Under the pieces are notes generated by a model that had not been told where the DNA came from, ran no database searches, and saw only the letters and a program-made list of their open reading frames with translations. A stretch of 32,484 nt of DNA from Paraglaciecola hydrolytica (lineage in GTDB: Bacteria; Pseudomonadota; Gammaproteobacteria; Enterobacterales; Alteromonadaceae). The translations under genes and the position numbers were made by a program. The DNA lies in the NCBI RefSeq assembly GCF_001565895.1, contig NZ_LSNE01000005.1, positions 539,905-572,388 on the forward strand. Direction: 5' to 3'. Below, one piece after another: positions 8,844-19,700 of this stretch. Within the stretch, counting starts at the first letter, position 1. The number at the start of each line of letters is the position of its first letter.

Positions 8844-8873
8844 TGTTTTGACACTATTAATTAAGGTTTAAAT

Positions 8874-9884
8874 ATGAAAATAGGATTAGCCCTAGGCAGT
8901 GGCGCCGCTAGAGGATGGGCTCACATTGGTGTCATCCAAGCTTTAGAAGAGTTAGGCATACAAATAGATATCGTCACAGGATCGTCGATTGGTGCTTATG
9001 TTGGCGCAGCGTACTCATCTGGTAAATTAAATGAATTATCAGAATGGGTTGAAAGCTTAACTGAATGGCAGGTTTTTGCCTTAATGGGGGTTGGCTTTTA
9101 TCGTGGTGGTTTAGTTAGTGGCTTAAAAGTATTTAAAGCTTTAGAAGACAACTTTGCATTTAGCGATTTTGCAGATCTGCACAAACCTTTTGCGGCAGTT
9201 GCAACCGATCTATACAGCGGCCGGGAAGTTGATTTTTTAAAAGGTTCGGTGATTGAAGCCGTTAGGGCATCTTGTGCAATTCCAGGTTTGTTTCCGCCAG
9301 TTTGTGTAGATAATCGCTGGTTAGTCGATGGCGGCGTGGTTAATCCTGTGCCAGTCAATTTATGTCGCATGTTAGGTGCTGATATTGTATTTGCCATCAA
9401 TTTGAGTGCCGATTTTCGTCCTCAGTCCTTGTTACAAAATCAGTTAGAACACGAAAAAAATCAGCAAAAAACCTCGGATTTTTTCAAACGCAGTCAAGCA
9501 CAGATTTCGAGTTGGTTTAAAAAATCAGAAAATAAAGATGAAAATGACGCCCTCGAGGCGGAACAAGATGCACAGGGTGCAGTGAACATACTAGACCAAG
9601 CTAATTCTGGTGAAGAGCTTAACGATAGTGCTCACACTAACCCTAACCCTCAAGCCCTACCTACACCTTCAATCTTAAATGCCATGTCGGGCTCCTTAGA
9701 TATATTACAAGCAAGGGTGACACGCTCACGTTTAGCGGGTGATCCACCTGATATATTGATCGAACCGCAATTACGTGACTTTGGCATGATGGAGTTTTAC
9801 CGCGCTAGCGAGCTTATCGAAGAAGGACGCAACAGTGTCATGCGCATCGCTGATCAAATTAAATACCAGCTTCGGCTTGCATAG
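8874..9884 (+). CDS. rssA: Patatin-like phospholipase of the RssA family
   Basis: The 336-residue product is a patatin-fold serine lipid hydrolase with a Ser-Asp dyad. The glycine-rich oxyanion loop is GSGAARG (8-14), the nucleophile sits in GSSIG (S38), and the dyad Asp is in DGG (D152). Conserved flanks such as SCAIPGLFPP support the RssA/YchK group over larger secreted patatins, and no signal peptide is present. It is longer than the usual ~300 residues because of a charged, low-complexity insert (about 185-270) before the conserved C-terminal block containing LIEPQLRDFG. True substrates of this family are not established. It lies 30 bp after ttcA, likely co-transcribed, and a good terminator follows 70 bp later. 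Confidence 0.88.
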   Translation: MKIGLALGSGAARGWAHIGVIQALEELGIQIDIVTGSSIGAYVGAAYSSGKLNELSEWVESLTEWQVFALMGVGFYRGGLVSGLKVFKALEDNFAFSDFADLHKPFAAVATDLYSGREVDFLKGSVIEAVRASCAIPGLFPPVCVDNRWLVDGGVVNPVPVNLCRMLGADIVFAINLSADFRPQSLLQNQLEHEKNQQKTSDFFKRSQAQISSWFKKSENKDENDALEAEQDAQGAVNILDQANSGEELNDSAHTNPNPQALPTPSILNAMSGSLDILQARVTRSRLAGDPPDILIEPQLRDFGMMEFYRASELIEEGRNSVMRIADQIKYQLRLA

Positions 9885-9956
9885 TCGCAGTCATGACTTG
9901 TTAACAAACCTGTTTATTTTACTTTTAGTGAACAAACATCAACGATCAATTCAATA

Positions 9957-9983
9957 AAAAAGCGTCTCAAATGAGACGCTTTT
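9957..9983 (+). terminator. Intrinsic terminator after rssA
   Basis: AGCGTCTC / GAGACGCT is a perfect 8-bp stem with an AAAT loop, flanked by A-run on the left and T-run on the right. It could work in both directions, but only the + strand has a gene ending here. Confidence 0.9.
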
Positions 9984-10016
9984 ATGCTTACAATGTTTAT
10001 TCGATCGAGGAATAAC

Positions 10017-10217
10017 ATGACCTTAATCAGTACAACATTCGCCGATACCCTCAACTTGCTTGAAACTAGGCTGGGTGCCAGCAATAGTTACCTTAGCTTA
10101 GTGACGACAACTAAGGCATTATTTGTCTATGCGTTGAGGCAATTAGCATGGTCAGTTTTATCAAATATAGGATATAAATACCCATCAACAGTTCATTCGA
10201 CTGATAACCATGACTAA
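10017..10217 (+). CDS. Small protein of unknown function (66 aa)
   Basis: I do not recognise this 66-residue product. The case for a real gene is its context. GAGGA lies 5 nt before the ATG at 10017, it starts just after the rssA terminator, and a clear terminator hairpin follows 44 bp past the stop. A -10-like TACAAT lies at 9989-9994, giving a possible short leader, but no -35 is clear. The sequence is mildly hydrophobic in the middle (about residues 38-55), with no signal peptide, Cys pair or known motif. Alternatively the region 9990-10293 could be a small RNA that happens to contain an open frame. Confidence 0.4.
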   Translation: MTLISTTFADTLNLLETRLGASNSYLSLVTTTKALFVYALRQLAWSVLSNIGYKYPSTVHSTDNHD

Positions 10218-10260
10218 ATATTATTAGCGATGTAGTACCAATGGTTTTAGTTTGATTAAG

Positions 10261-10293
10261 GCACTTATAACCAAGAGCTTATAAGTGCTTTTT
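10261..10293 (+). terminator. Intrinsic terminator after the 66-codon ORF
   Basis: A perfect 10-bp stem (GCACTTATAA / TTATAAGTGC) with an 8-nt loop is followed by five T. It ends the + strand unit and sits 51 bp before the end of the opposing yegD gene. Confidence 0.82.
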
Positions 10294-10344
10294 ATCATTT
10301 TGGCTTTTAACTAGTCTCTATCCACTAGTGTCTATTTGCTATTT

Positions 10345-11859
10345 TTAACTATTTTTTGTAGCTAATTTTGCTGCTTGAATAGCCAAACCTTCACACACAG
10401 AATTAAAGGCATCACCCTCGATTAATGGCAAGTTGGGCAGCATGATTTCTTGCAGCTCTCTTTTGACGATAGGCGATAAACTCATACCGCCGGTGATAAA
10501 CAACATCTCTGGTGGTTCGGCGCTATTTTCGAGGCATTCCGTGACCAGACGTTTTACTTTTTGTAACCAAGACTGCATCGAACGTTTCAAATCATCGTTA
10601 TCAATTTTAACGTCGTAGTCAGGTTCGATATAATGCAAGGGTAAGGTGATATCAGTTTTAGAGGATAACAGCTCTTTTGCCAGTCGTGATGAATTGACTA
10701 AACGGGCTGATAGTTTCTGTTCTTGTACAACTAAGAGGCGTTCCAACAATTTAGGCTCTTTTACGATAGATTTGGTTTGTGCTATTTCTAAACCATATTC
10801 TTCTGAGAAAAAATGATTGAGCCGCGGGATATCATCAACCGCACACATATCTGAGAAAAATGCAGGTGGTACCGGCAAACCACTATGAGTGAGTAAACCT
10901 TGACCCATGGTAGGGGCTATGGATTTTACAATGAGGTTTTTATCACATTCCATACCACCTAAACGTGCCCCAGTGACCGACAGCACATCTTGCTGGCGAT
11001 CAATATTGGCGAGTTTTTGCGGCGACAATTTAATACAACAAATATCCGTGGTACCACCGCCAATATCTATCACCAGTACATTGGTGTGTTTTTTTAAATT
11101 ACGTTCAATTTTATAAGCAGCGGCTATGGGTTCTTCAAGAAACTCTACTTTAGTAAATCCGGCTTTTTGCGCTGCCAGCGTCATAATTTCTATAGCTTGT
11201 TTATTACCTTTTTCGCCGCTTGAGCCGTGAAATTTAACCGGACGACCAATAACCGCGGTATCAACATTTTGTTGTAGTTGTTGTTCGGCACTTAAGCGAA
11301 AAAACTCTAATTGTTTGGCAATCATGCCAACAAAAGCTTCTTTTTGACCTGCGATCAAGTTAGCGCCTAAAAAGTTTTTAGGAGAATAAATCAAACGCCC
11401 TTTGTCTGGCGTTTTTAGGTAACGGGCAAAGCCCTCTTCACCAAAAGAAAACTGGCCCGACTCTACGAGTCGATGCAAAGGTAAGTCTTGCACTGTCATG
11501 TCTTCTAATAAAATTTCTATGGCGCGGCGTTGTAATACAGGTGTGTTATGAAGTTCCGCGCGCAGTACATCTATTTTGTCACTATAGATCTGCTGTTCTT
11601 TAGGCATTATTGCTTCGTAATAGCCTTCTTTGGCTTTTTCGATTTGTTGTGAAATCGCCCCTTTTAACTGGGTGATTTTTGCTTCAATAGCCGAATCAGG
11701 TGGTCTAGGTAAGTCACCGTCAAAATAGATAAATACCGAAGAGCGAATTTTATTGGCGGCTGGCTGGCTCGGGTCGAGAGTAATGAGATGGTGCTCTTGC
11801 CCATCAAAATAAATCGCCTCTGAGTTAGAGGTTCCATAGTCAATTCCAATTGCTGCCAT
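10345..11859 (-). CDS. yegD: Hsp70-family chaperone-like protein (YegD type)
   Basis: The 504-residue product has the actin/Hsp70 ATPase fold without a DnaK-type substrate-binding domain. Phosphate 1 is GIDYGTSNS (5-13), phosphate 2 is VIDIGGGTTD (about 264-273) and the adenosine motif is FITGGMSLSP near residue 455. The block VIGRPVKFHG and the later EPIAAAYKIE match E. coli YegD closely. It is about 50 residues longer than YegD, mainly from a helical, Lys/Glu-rich insert at about residues 55-125. YegD-type proteins are predicted chaperones without an established substrate. A 137-bp gap separates it from the XRE-type regulator upstream on the same strand, so it may have its own promoter. Confidence 0.88.
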   Translation of the reverse strand: MAAIGIDYGTSNSEAIYFDGQEHHLITLDPSQPAANKIRSSVFIYFDGDLPRPPDSAIEAKITQLKGAISQQIEKAKEGYYEAIMPKEQQIYSDKIDVLRAELHNTPVLQRRAIEILLEDMTVQDLPLHRLVESGQFSFGEEGFARYLKTPDKGRLIYSPKNFLGANLIAGQKEAFVGMIAKQLEFFRLSAEQQLQQNVDTAVIGRPVKFHGSSGEKGNKQAIEIMTLAAQKAGFTKVEFLEEPIAAAYKIERNLKKHTNVLVIDIGGGTTDICCIKLSPQKLANIDRQQDVLSVTGARLGGMECDKNLIVKSIAPTMGQGLLTHSGLPVPPAFFSDMCAVDDIPRLNHFFSEEYGLEIAQTKSIVKEPKLLERLLVVQEQKLSARLVNSSRLAKELLSSKTDITLPLHYIEPDYDVKIDNDDLKRSMQSWLQKVKRLVTECLENSAEPPEMLFITGGMSLSPIVKRELQEIMLPNLPLIEGDAFNSVCEGLAIQAAKLATKNS

Positions 11860-11996
11860 TTTTACCGCCCGATAGCCTTAAAACAAAGCCGCGGATTGTA
11901 AAGTAAAAACGCGTTGAACTCATTAGATGTTTTACTTAAAAAGCATCTTAGGATCTAAGCTGGTATCCATTCCACCAGGATTGATAAAAACTCTAT

Positions 11997-12719
11997 TTAG
12001 CGAAGCTTATATATCCGCCGTTCTAATACGAAACCCATAATACCGCCACTAAATAACAATACCCCCAGAACCTGCAGCCAAGCATTGATAGATTGAGGAA
12101 CAAGAATAGGAGTATTGATTTGATACAATCTAGTGCCACCATCGACGGCGACAACAAACTGTTTACCTCTATTTGTTGGACTAATTAAAATCGTTTGTTG
12201 TTTACGTTGTTCCATTTCCACTTGCAGTTTATCAACTGTATCTTGGTTCTTAGCCTGTTCAACTGGCATTAACCTACGCCAATTATGGAAAATATCTTGA
12301 TTTTCTCCCGCTAAAACAACACCTTCAGATTCATACTCATAATGCCGTTCTGGGAAAACTACTTTACTATACCCAATATAAAAAATGCTGGTTGCTAATA
12401 CGATGAGTAAACTTGAGATGTATAAAAATCGTCGTTGCTGCTGCATATTTACTTTTTGTTTAAAACCATAGTGCTGTGCAACATCGGGGATTAGTTTAAG
12501 ATTCTCTAATGTAGAACCCGGCTCAAAATCTATTAGAAATTGTTCAAGTGACAGGTTGAAAGCACGTAAAATATTATTAAATATTTCATTTGAAGGAAGA
12601 GATTTGTCATTTTCTAATTTGGACAAATAAGACTGTTCAATACCAATCTTTTCGGCCAATTCCGGTTGACTCAAATTATGGTGAGCGCGTAAATTTCTGA
12701 TTCTTTTACCCAAGGTCAT
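11997..12719 (-). CDS. Membrane-tethered XRE-family transcriptional regulator
   Basis: The 240-residue product begins with an HTH_3 DNA-binding domain (about residues 4-62). The helix-turn-helix contains LSQPELAEKIGIEQSYLSKLE-type residues, with the Q-S-Y-L-S-K-L-E recognition segment at 49-56 by eye (approximate). A linker leads to a first membrane helix (about 97-116), an extracytoplasmic domain of roughly 95 residues, and a second helix (about 212-231). This layout suggests a one-component regulator that senses an envelope signal from the membrane. Its signal and targets are unknown. AAGGAA lies 6 nt before the ATG. Two exact GATGAATAT repeats, 20 bp apart, lie 79-107 bp upstream and could be its own operator. 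Neighbours are DUF3392 upstream and yegD downstream, all on the same strand. Confidence 0.75.
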   Translation of the reverse strand: MTLGKRIRNLRAHHNLSQPELAEKIGIEQSYLSKLENDKSLPSNEIFNNILRAFNLSLEQFLIDFEPGSTLENLKLIPDVAQHYGFKQKVNMQQQRRFLYISSLLIVLATSIFYIGYSKVVFPERHYEYESEGVVLAGENQDIFHNWRRLMPVEQAKNQDTVDKLQVEMEQRKQQTILISPTNRGKQFVVAVDGGTRLYQINTPILVPQSINAWLQVLGVLLFSGGIMGFVLERRIYKLR

Positions 12720-12797
12720 CGTCGTTTCCTTATTTTGACTGACTCAGCAAAGCAGCTAAGTTAGCGCTATTCTTGGCTATTCCTTGAGGACTAAAAA

Positions 12798-12826
12798 GAT
12801 GAATATACTACCCTATCGATGAATAT
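12798..12826. repeat. Phased 9-bp direct repeats upstream of the XRE regulator
   Basis: GATGAATAT occurs at 12798-12806 and again at 12818-12826, exactly 20 bp apart, about two helical turns. They lie in the 119-bp gap between DUF3392 and the regulator gene, where an autoregulatory operator would be expected. The operator role is inferred. Confidence 0.5.
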
Positions 12827-12838
12827 TTAATTTCACCA

Positions 12839-13171
12839 TTAAATATAACGTCTGTGCTCGGCTAAATAACCCAACAACAAAAACACCGCTATGATGGAAA
12901 TTCCACGATAAAGATAGGGGATCATCAGCAGCAGTTGTTTAACAAAGGGCGCGGCAAATACGGTCAACAAACCATATCCAAAGGCACAGACCAAAACAAA
13001 GATAATAGTACGTAGGATAAAATGATAAGAACTGACCATTCGTTTTAATTGTTTGTTTAATACATCGCCATAAATCACCAAAATAGTGGCAAGAATACTC
13101 AGGGCTATTTCACTTAAAAATGGTTGCATCCATTGGTTTAGTTGCAGCATTACTGATTCTAATATGTCCAT
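12839..13171 (-). CDS. DUF3392 family inner-membrane protein
   Basis: This 110-residue protein has three to four hydrophobic segments (about residues 20-36, 48-72, 76-102) and ends in a short basic tail (EHRRYI). Its size, hydropathy and position right after ligA fit the DUF3392 family, which I recall near ligA/zipA in vibrios and relatives. The family has no known function. The ATG lies 1 bp past the ligA stop, so it is almost certainly co-transcribed with, and translationally coupled to, the ligase gene. No catalytic or metal-binding motif is visible. Confidence 0.7.
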   Translation of the reverse strand: MDILESVMLQLNQWMQPFLSEIALSILATILVIYGDVLNKQLKRMVSSYHFILRTIIFVLVCAFGYGLLTVFAAPFVKQLLLMIPYLYRGISIIAVFLLLGYLAEHRRYI

Positions 13172-13172
13172 T

Positions 13173-15230
<2,058 letters not shown>

Positions 15231-15245
15231 TTAAGCGAGGTGAAT

Positions 15246-15279
15246 ATGAATTGCCACCTGTTAATCTATGGCAATTCAT
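15246..15279. repeat. 11-bp perfect inverted repeat between zipA and ligA
   Basis: ATGAATTGCCA (15246-15256) and TGGCAATTCAT (15269-15279) are perfect inverted copies with a 12-nt spacer. There is no T run on either strand, so it is not a standard terminator. It could be an operator, an RNA-processing hairpin or an attenuator controlling ligA relative to zipA. Confidence 0.55.
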
Positions 15280-15311
15280 CTTTGATCTTATGGGCAAATA
15301 AGCGTGGTGAC

Positions 15312-16703
15312 CTAACGATTTACCATACGTTTACGTTCAAACTCGCGGATTTTTTCCACATATTGTTGCAAACTTTGTTTAGTTAACAAGGCGCGACGGC
15401 CATCGTAAACCTGAGCCGCAAACTCATCAGCAATCTTACGTGCGGCATTGTGCATCATGTTAAATACCTGATGAGGGTCACCCTCAATGGGTAAAATCAT
15501 AAATAATGAGATCCCTTGAGTAGTAAAGTTTTCCAGATTATCTATATCAAAATTACCAGGTTTAAACATGTTTGCTAGGCTAAACAAAACAGGGCCTTTA
15601 CCGTTTGAATTAACATGGCGATGAAAGATGTCCTGATCACCAAACTTAAAACCCAATGTCAATAACATAGGTAATAATGCCGCGCCTTGAATGGGCGCAT
15701 TTTCAGCTGTTTTTACATTCAGAACTAATACTTCTTGTGGTACATCTGCGGGTTTCGCTTTTGCCGCAGCTTCGGTTTTTGGCGCTGAAGTTGCTGCTTC
15801 GTCATCAAAATCGATACGCATTTGATCGTCAGCAATTTTTGGTTCACGGCGTTTTCTGCCTGCTTGGTCAGCCTTTTTACCCAGGACTAAATTACGTGCT
15901 TGTTCCGCCAAGCTGACTTTTTCTACTGTTTTATCAAGGGCTTTGTCAGGTGTTTTTTCTGGCGTTACATGCTTAACTTGGTTCGCGCTTTCACTTTCTT
16001 TAGCACTTTGTTTTAAAGCATCAAGATCGACTTCATTTTTCACTTCGACCGGTTTATCTTCGGTTTTTAGTAAAAATGGGGGTGGTTCAGGGGCTTGATA
16101 ACTATCGCTTGTTTTGTTTAAAGACGAAACTGTAGACTTACTATTAGCCGCAGGATTAGCAAGTTTCGCCGCATACTCAGGTTTAGGTTGAGACACGACT
16201 GAAGCGTATACTTTACCGCTCGAAGCTGGTTTAGACTCTGGGGTTTTAAGCTTTTCAGAGGGCTCAAAATCTGCCAACGAAGGGAGCTCATCGACTTGAG
16301 TTTCAGTGTTTGGAGCCTTAAACGGTTTTGCCGCAGGATTATTACCTACCACACGTACTGCGCCTATGCCTAGATCATCAAATTCTCCAGGACGTAAAGC
16401 AGGCTGTGTTTTTTGTGTCTTGCGATCGCCTGATTCGTCATTATTAAAATCAATTTTAATATCAAAATCATCATCTAAAACTGAAGCGTTTGCGACGTGT
16501 TCATCTTGTTCGTCGTTTTGCCACTCCTCTTCCTGCCACCCTCCAGGTTGAAACTGTTGTTTACGAGCAGAGCGTGACGAAGCGTTTTTATCCGCTTTTT
16601 TCTTGCTGTTTTTTCTAGAGGTCCAAATACCGTGCATTGCAACAGCAGCAATAATTAAACTACCTAAAGCTAACAATACCCAACGAAATACATCATCTTC
16701 CAT
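15312..16703 (-). CDS. zipA: Cell division protein ZipA
   Basis: ZipA anchors FtsZ polymers to the inner membrane during septation. The 463-residue product starts with one membrane helix (about residues 7-27) whose N-terminus faces the periplasm. A basic patch follows, then a long Pro/Ala/Lys/Glu-rich linker (about 40-320), and finally the FtsZ-binding ZipA_C domain (about 325-463). Recognisable parts of that domain are VLVLNVKTAENAPIQGAALL, FHRHVNSNGKGPVLFS and MILPIEGDP. The linker makes it longer than the ~330 residues of E. coli ZipA; linker length varies widely in the family. It begins 35 bp after smc, so the two are probably co-transcribed. Confidence 0.94.
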   Translation of the reverse strand: MEDDVFRWVLLALGSLIIAAVAMHGIWTSRKNSKKKADKNASSRSARKQQFQPGGWQEEEWQNDEQDEHVANASVLDDDFDIKIDFNNDESGDRKTQKTQPALRPGEFDDLGIGAVRVVGNNPAAKPFKAPNTETQVDELPSLADFEPSEKLKTPESKPASSGKVYASVVSQPKPEYAAKLANPAANSKSTVSSLNKTSDSYQAPEPPPFLLKTEDKPVEVKNEVDLDALKQSAKESESANQVKHVTPEKTPDKALDKTVEKVSLAEQARNLVLGKKADQAGRKRREPKIADDQMRIDFDDEAATSAPKTEAAAKAKPADVPQEVLVLNVKTAENAPIQGAALLPMLLTLGFKFGDQDIFHRHVNSNGKGPVLFSLANMFKPGNFDIDNLENFTTQGISLFMILPIEGDPHQVFNMMHNAARKIADEFAAQVYDGRRALLTKQSLQQYVEKIREFERKRMVNR

Positions 16704-16738
16704 CTAACTCACATGCCCTTTATTCTTATTATTTATCA

Positions 16739-19700
16739 TCAAGCTTGGACAATCGCCATAGCTTCCTCTACATCAACCGCAACCATACGAGATACGCCGG
16801 GTTCAGACATAGTTACCCCAGTTAAGTGGGTCGCCATTTCCATCGCAATTTTATTATGGGTGATATAAATAAATTGCACGGTTTTTGACATTTCAGACAC
16901 TAATTTACAAAAGCGACCTACGTTGGCATCATCCAACGGCGCATCCACTTCATCTAGCAAACAAAATGGTGCAGGATTCAGTCTGAAAATTGCAAACACC
17001 AATGATAAAGCGGTCAGCGCTTTTTCTCCACCAGAAAGCAGGTGAATTGTACTATTTTTCTTGCCAGGAGGTCTTGCCATGATTGTTACCCCTGTTTCGA
17101 GTAAATCATCGTCAGTAAGTTCAAGGTAAGCCGTGCCACCACCAAAGACCTTGGGAAACAACATTTTGAGGTCTTCATTCACTTGCTCAAAGGTTTCTTT
17201 AAAACGTGAACGGGTTTCTTTATCTATTTTACGAATGGCCTGTTCCAGCGTATCAAGGGCTGAAACAAGGTCGCCATTCTGAGTATCCAAGTGGTTTTTG
17301 CGCTCGGCCTGAATATCGTACTCTTCCACTGCCGCTAAATTCACTGCGCCTAAACGCCCGACTGAGGCTGTGGTTTTTTCAAGGTTTGCTTGCCAAGTGT
17401 TTTCATCGGCATCGTCGGGTAGTTGCTCTAACAAGGGTTTGAGTGACTGTTGTAACTCTTGCAACTGTTCTAATACCCCATTAGCCCTGACTCGATAACC
17501 TTCACATTCCAACTTAATGCTTTGTAACTCAGTTAACATGTGCTGAATTTTATCGGTGACTCCTTGTTGGCCTTTTTCCACTTCGTTGATCTGATTATCA
17601 ATATCCGCTAATTGGCTACTATGCTGTTGTTGTTGAATTTCCAGTTCAGCTTTTTGCTCAAGTAAGGATTGTAAATGCTCCGCCTGATCTTCTAGTGGCA
17701 AGGCTAATTCTGCATACTCTTCCTGTAATAGCGCTTGTTTTTCACGCATTTGTGCAAGCTGTTGTATCTCGCGGGTTTGAATGCTCTGCAAACTGGCTAA
17801 CTGACTTTGCACTCCCTGTAGGTGTAAAGCCAATTGATGTAATTTGGTTTTAGCACCATCAAGTTGATTACGGGCTAGTTGGATTTTACTGTGACTTTGT
17901 TCACGAGCTTGTTCAATGGATAATTGCTGCTCATGCAAATCAGCCACTTTATATTCAAGCTCTTCGGCCTGCATAGAGAGTTGTTCTAGCTGTTCTTGTT
18001 CTTGTAAAGCCACGTTTTGCTGATTTGCTAACTCTTGCTGTAAACGCTCGGTTCGATTGGTATTCTGACCTTGTTGCCCTTGTAATAAGGCAAGCTGGTT
18101 AGTACTTTGCTGCCATCGCTGCTGGCATTCATCCACTTGCTGTTTGTATTGATTACACTGTTTATCTAACTCGGTAAAACCTGTATTAGCTTTGGCTAGT
18201 TGTTCATTCAATTCTTGTAAATTTGTCTGAGTTAATTGCTGTTCGGCTTCCAACTCTTTTATTTTAGCGGCGCGCTGGATCAAACCTTCACCTTGCTGTG
18301 CAATGCCGCTAATAAACCAGTCGTGACCCAGCCACATACCTTCTTGAGTTATCACGCTCTGGTGTTTAGCAAGTTTACTCAACATAGCTTGTGCGGCTGA
18401 CAAGGAGTCAGCCACCAGAATATCGTTCAACCAATGAGGTGCAATTGAGTTATGTAATTTAGCCGCCAGACTGTTAGCCGTTATATCCAGGCTAAACCTG
18501 TCTGCCAACAATATTTTGGCACCCGGCAAGTGAGTAACGATGAGGTTCAGTTCATCACCATCAGACACTTGCATGGCGTTTTGCCAGTTTTGGGTGATGG
18601 TTTCGAAAGCCTTTTCCCAACCACTATGAATATCTAGAGTTTGCCACCATAGCTGATGTTCGATTTGTCGTTGGCTCAACTCTTTACTTAAGTGCTCAGT
18701 TGATTGGTCTTGTTGTTGCAATAAATTTAGGGCTGCCAGTTGAGCATTAATGGCATGTAACTGCCCCTGAATATCCAGACGCTGTTGCTCGAATTGTTTT
18801 ACTTGTTGTTGGGCTAGTTGCACTTGTTGCTGCTGTTGTTGCCAGCTTTGTTTAACAGTTTCTGACTGTTGTTGTGCTATTTCCAAGTCTGATTGTACTT
18901 GGGCAATCTGCTCAGCGAGTGCCTTATCTTCCAGTTCATTTAACTCGATAGTAATCTCACTCATACGCTGTTCACTGCGCATTTGCATACTCAGCAAGGC
19001 TTGAATTTGACTATGACAACTTTGCACATGCTGTTTTGACTGATGATATTGCTGCTCTTGCTGACGCCACTGGCTTTGTTGTTGACTGCTTTGTTGTTCT
19101 TGATCCATTACGTTCGACTGAGCTTGCTCTATTTCTTCTTCGAGCAAGATCTTTTCTGGTTCGGCCAGCTCAAGTTGCTCCAATAAGTCAGTTATTTTTT
19201 CACTATTTTGCTGTTGATGGATATCATGATCACTTATGGCCTCAAGCAAGTTAGCATTTTCTTGCTCGATTTTTTGGCGACGTTGTTTGGTGTGGATCTG
19301 ATTTTGCTCAATACGGCTGATATCAGTGCCGACTTTAAAAAATTGCTGCTGAATATCACTCAGCTGTTGTTTGATATCCTGTTGTTGTTCTTTAAAGATA
19401 CTTAGATCTTTTTCTTCGCCGCGCTGTTTAGTCACATAAGCTTCGATATCGGTATTTTTCTTAGCGATATCCTGTTCGAGACGGGTGATTTTTTTGCTGT
19501 GTTTTAACCAGCGAATAGCCGCTAGTTGCCCCTTTAAACTGCGTTCTTGTTGTTTTAATTCTTTATAACGTTTAGCCGCTACAGCTTGGCGTTGCAGTTT
19601 TTCTAATTGCTGACCGAGTTCACTGCGCACGTCAGCTAAACGTTCAAGGTTTTCTTTGGTGTGGCGAATACGGGTTTCGGTTTCTCGGCGGCGCTCTTTG

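Noticed and set aside
18700-19130. Tandem-looking CAA/TTG-rich stretches as a DNA repeat or CRISPR-like array
   Set aside because: There is no constant repeat unit or spacer pattern; the bias comes from glutamine-rich coiled coil of SMC on the - strand.
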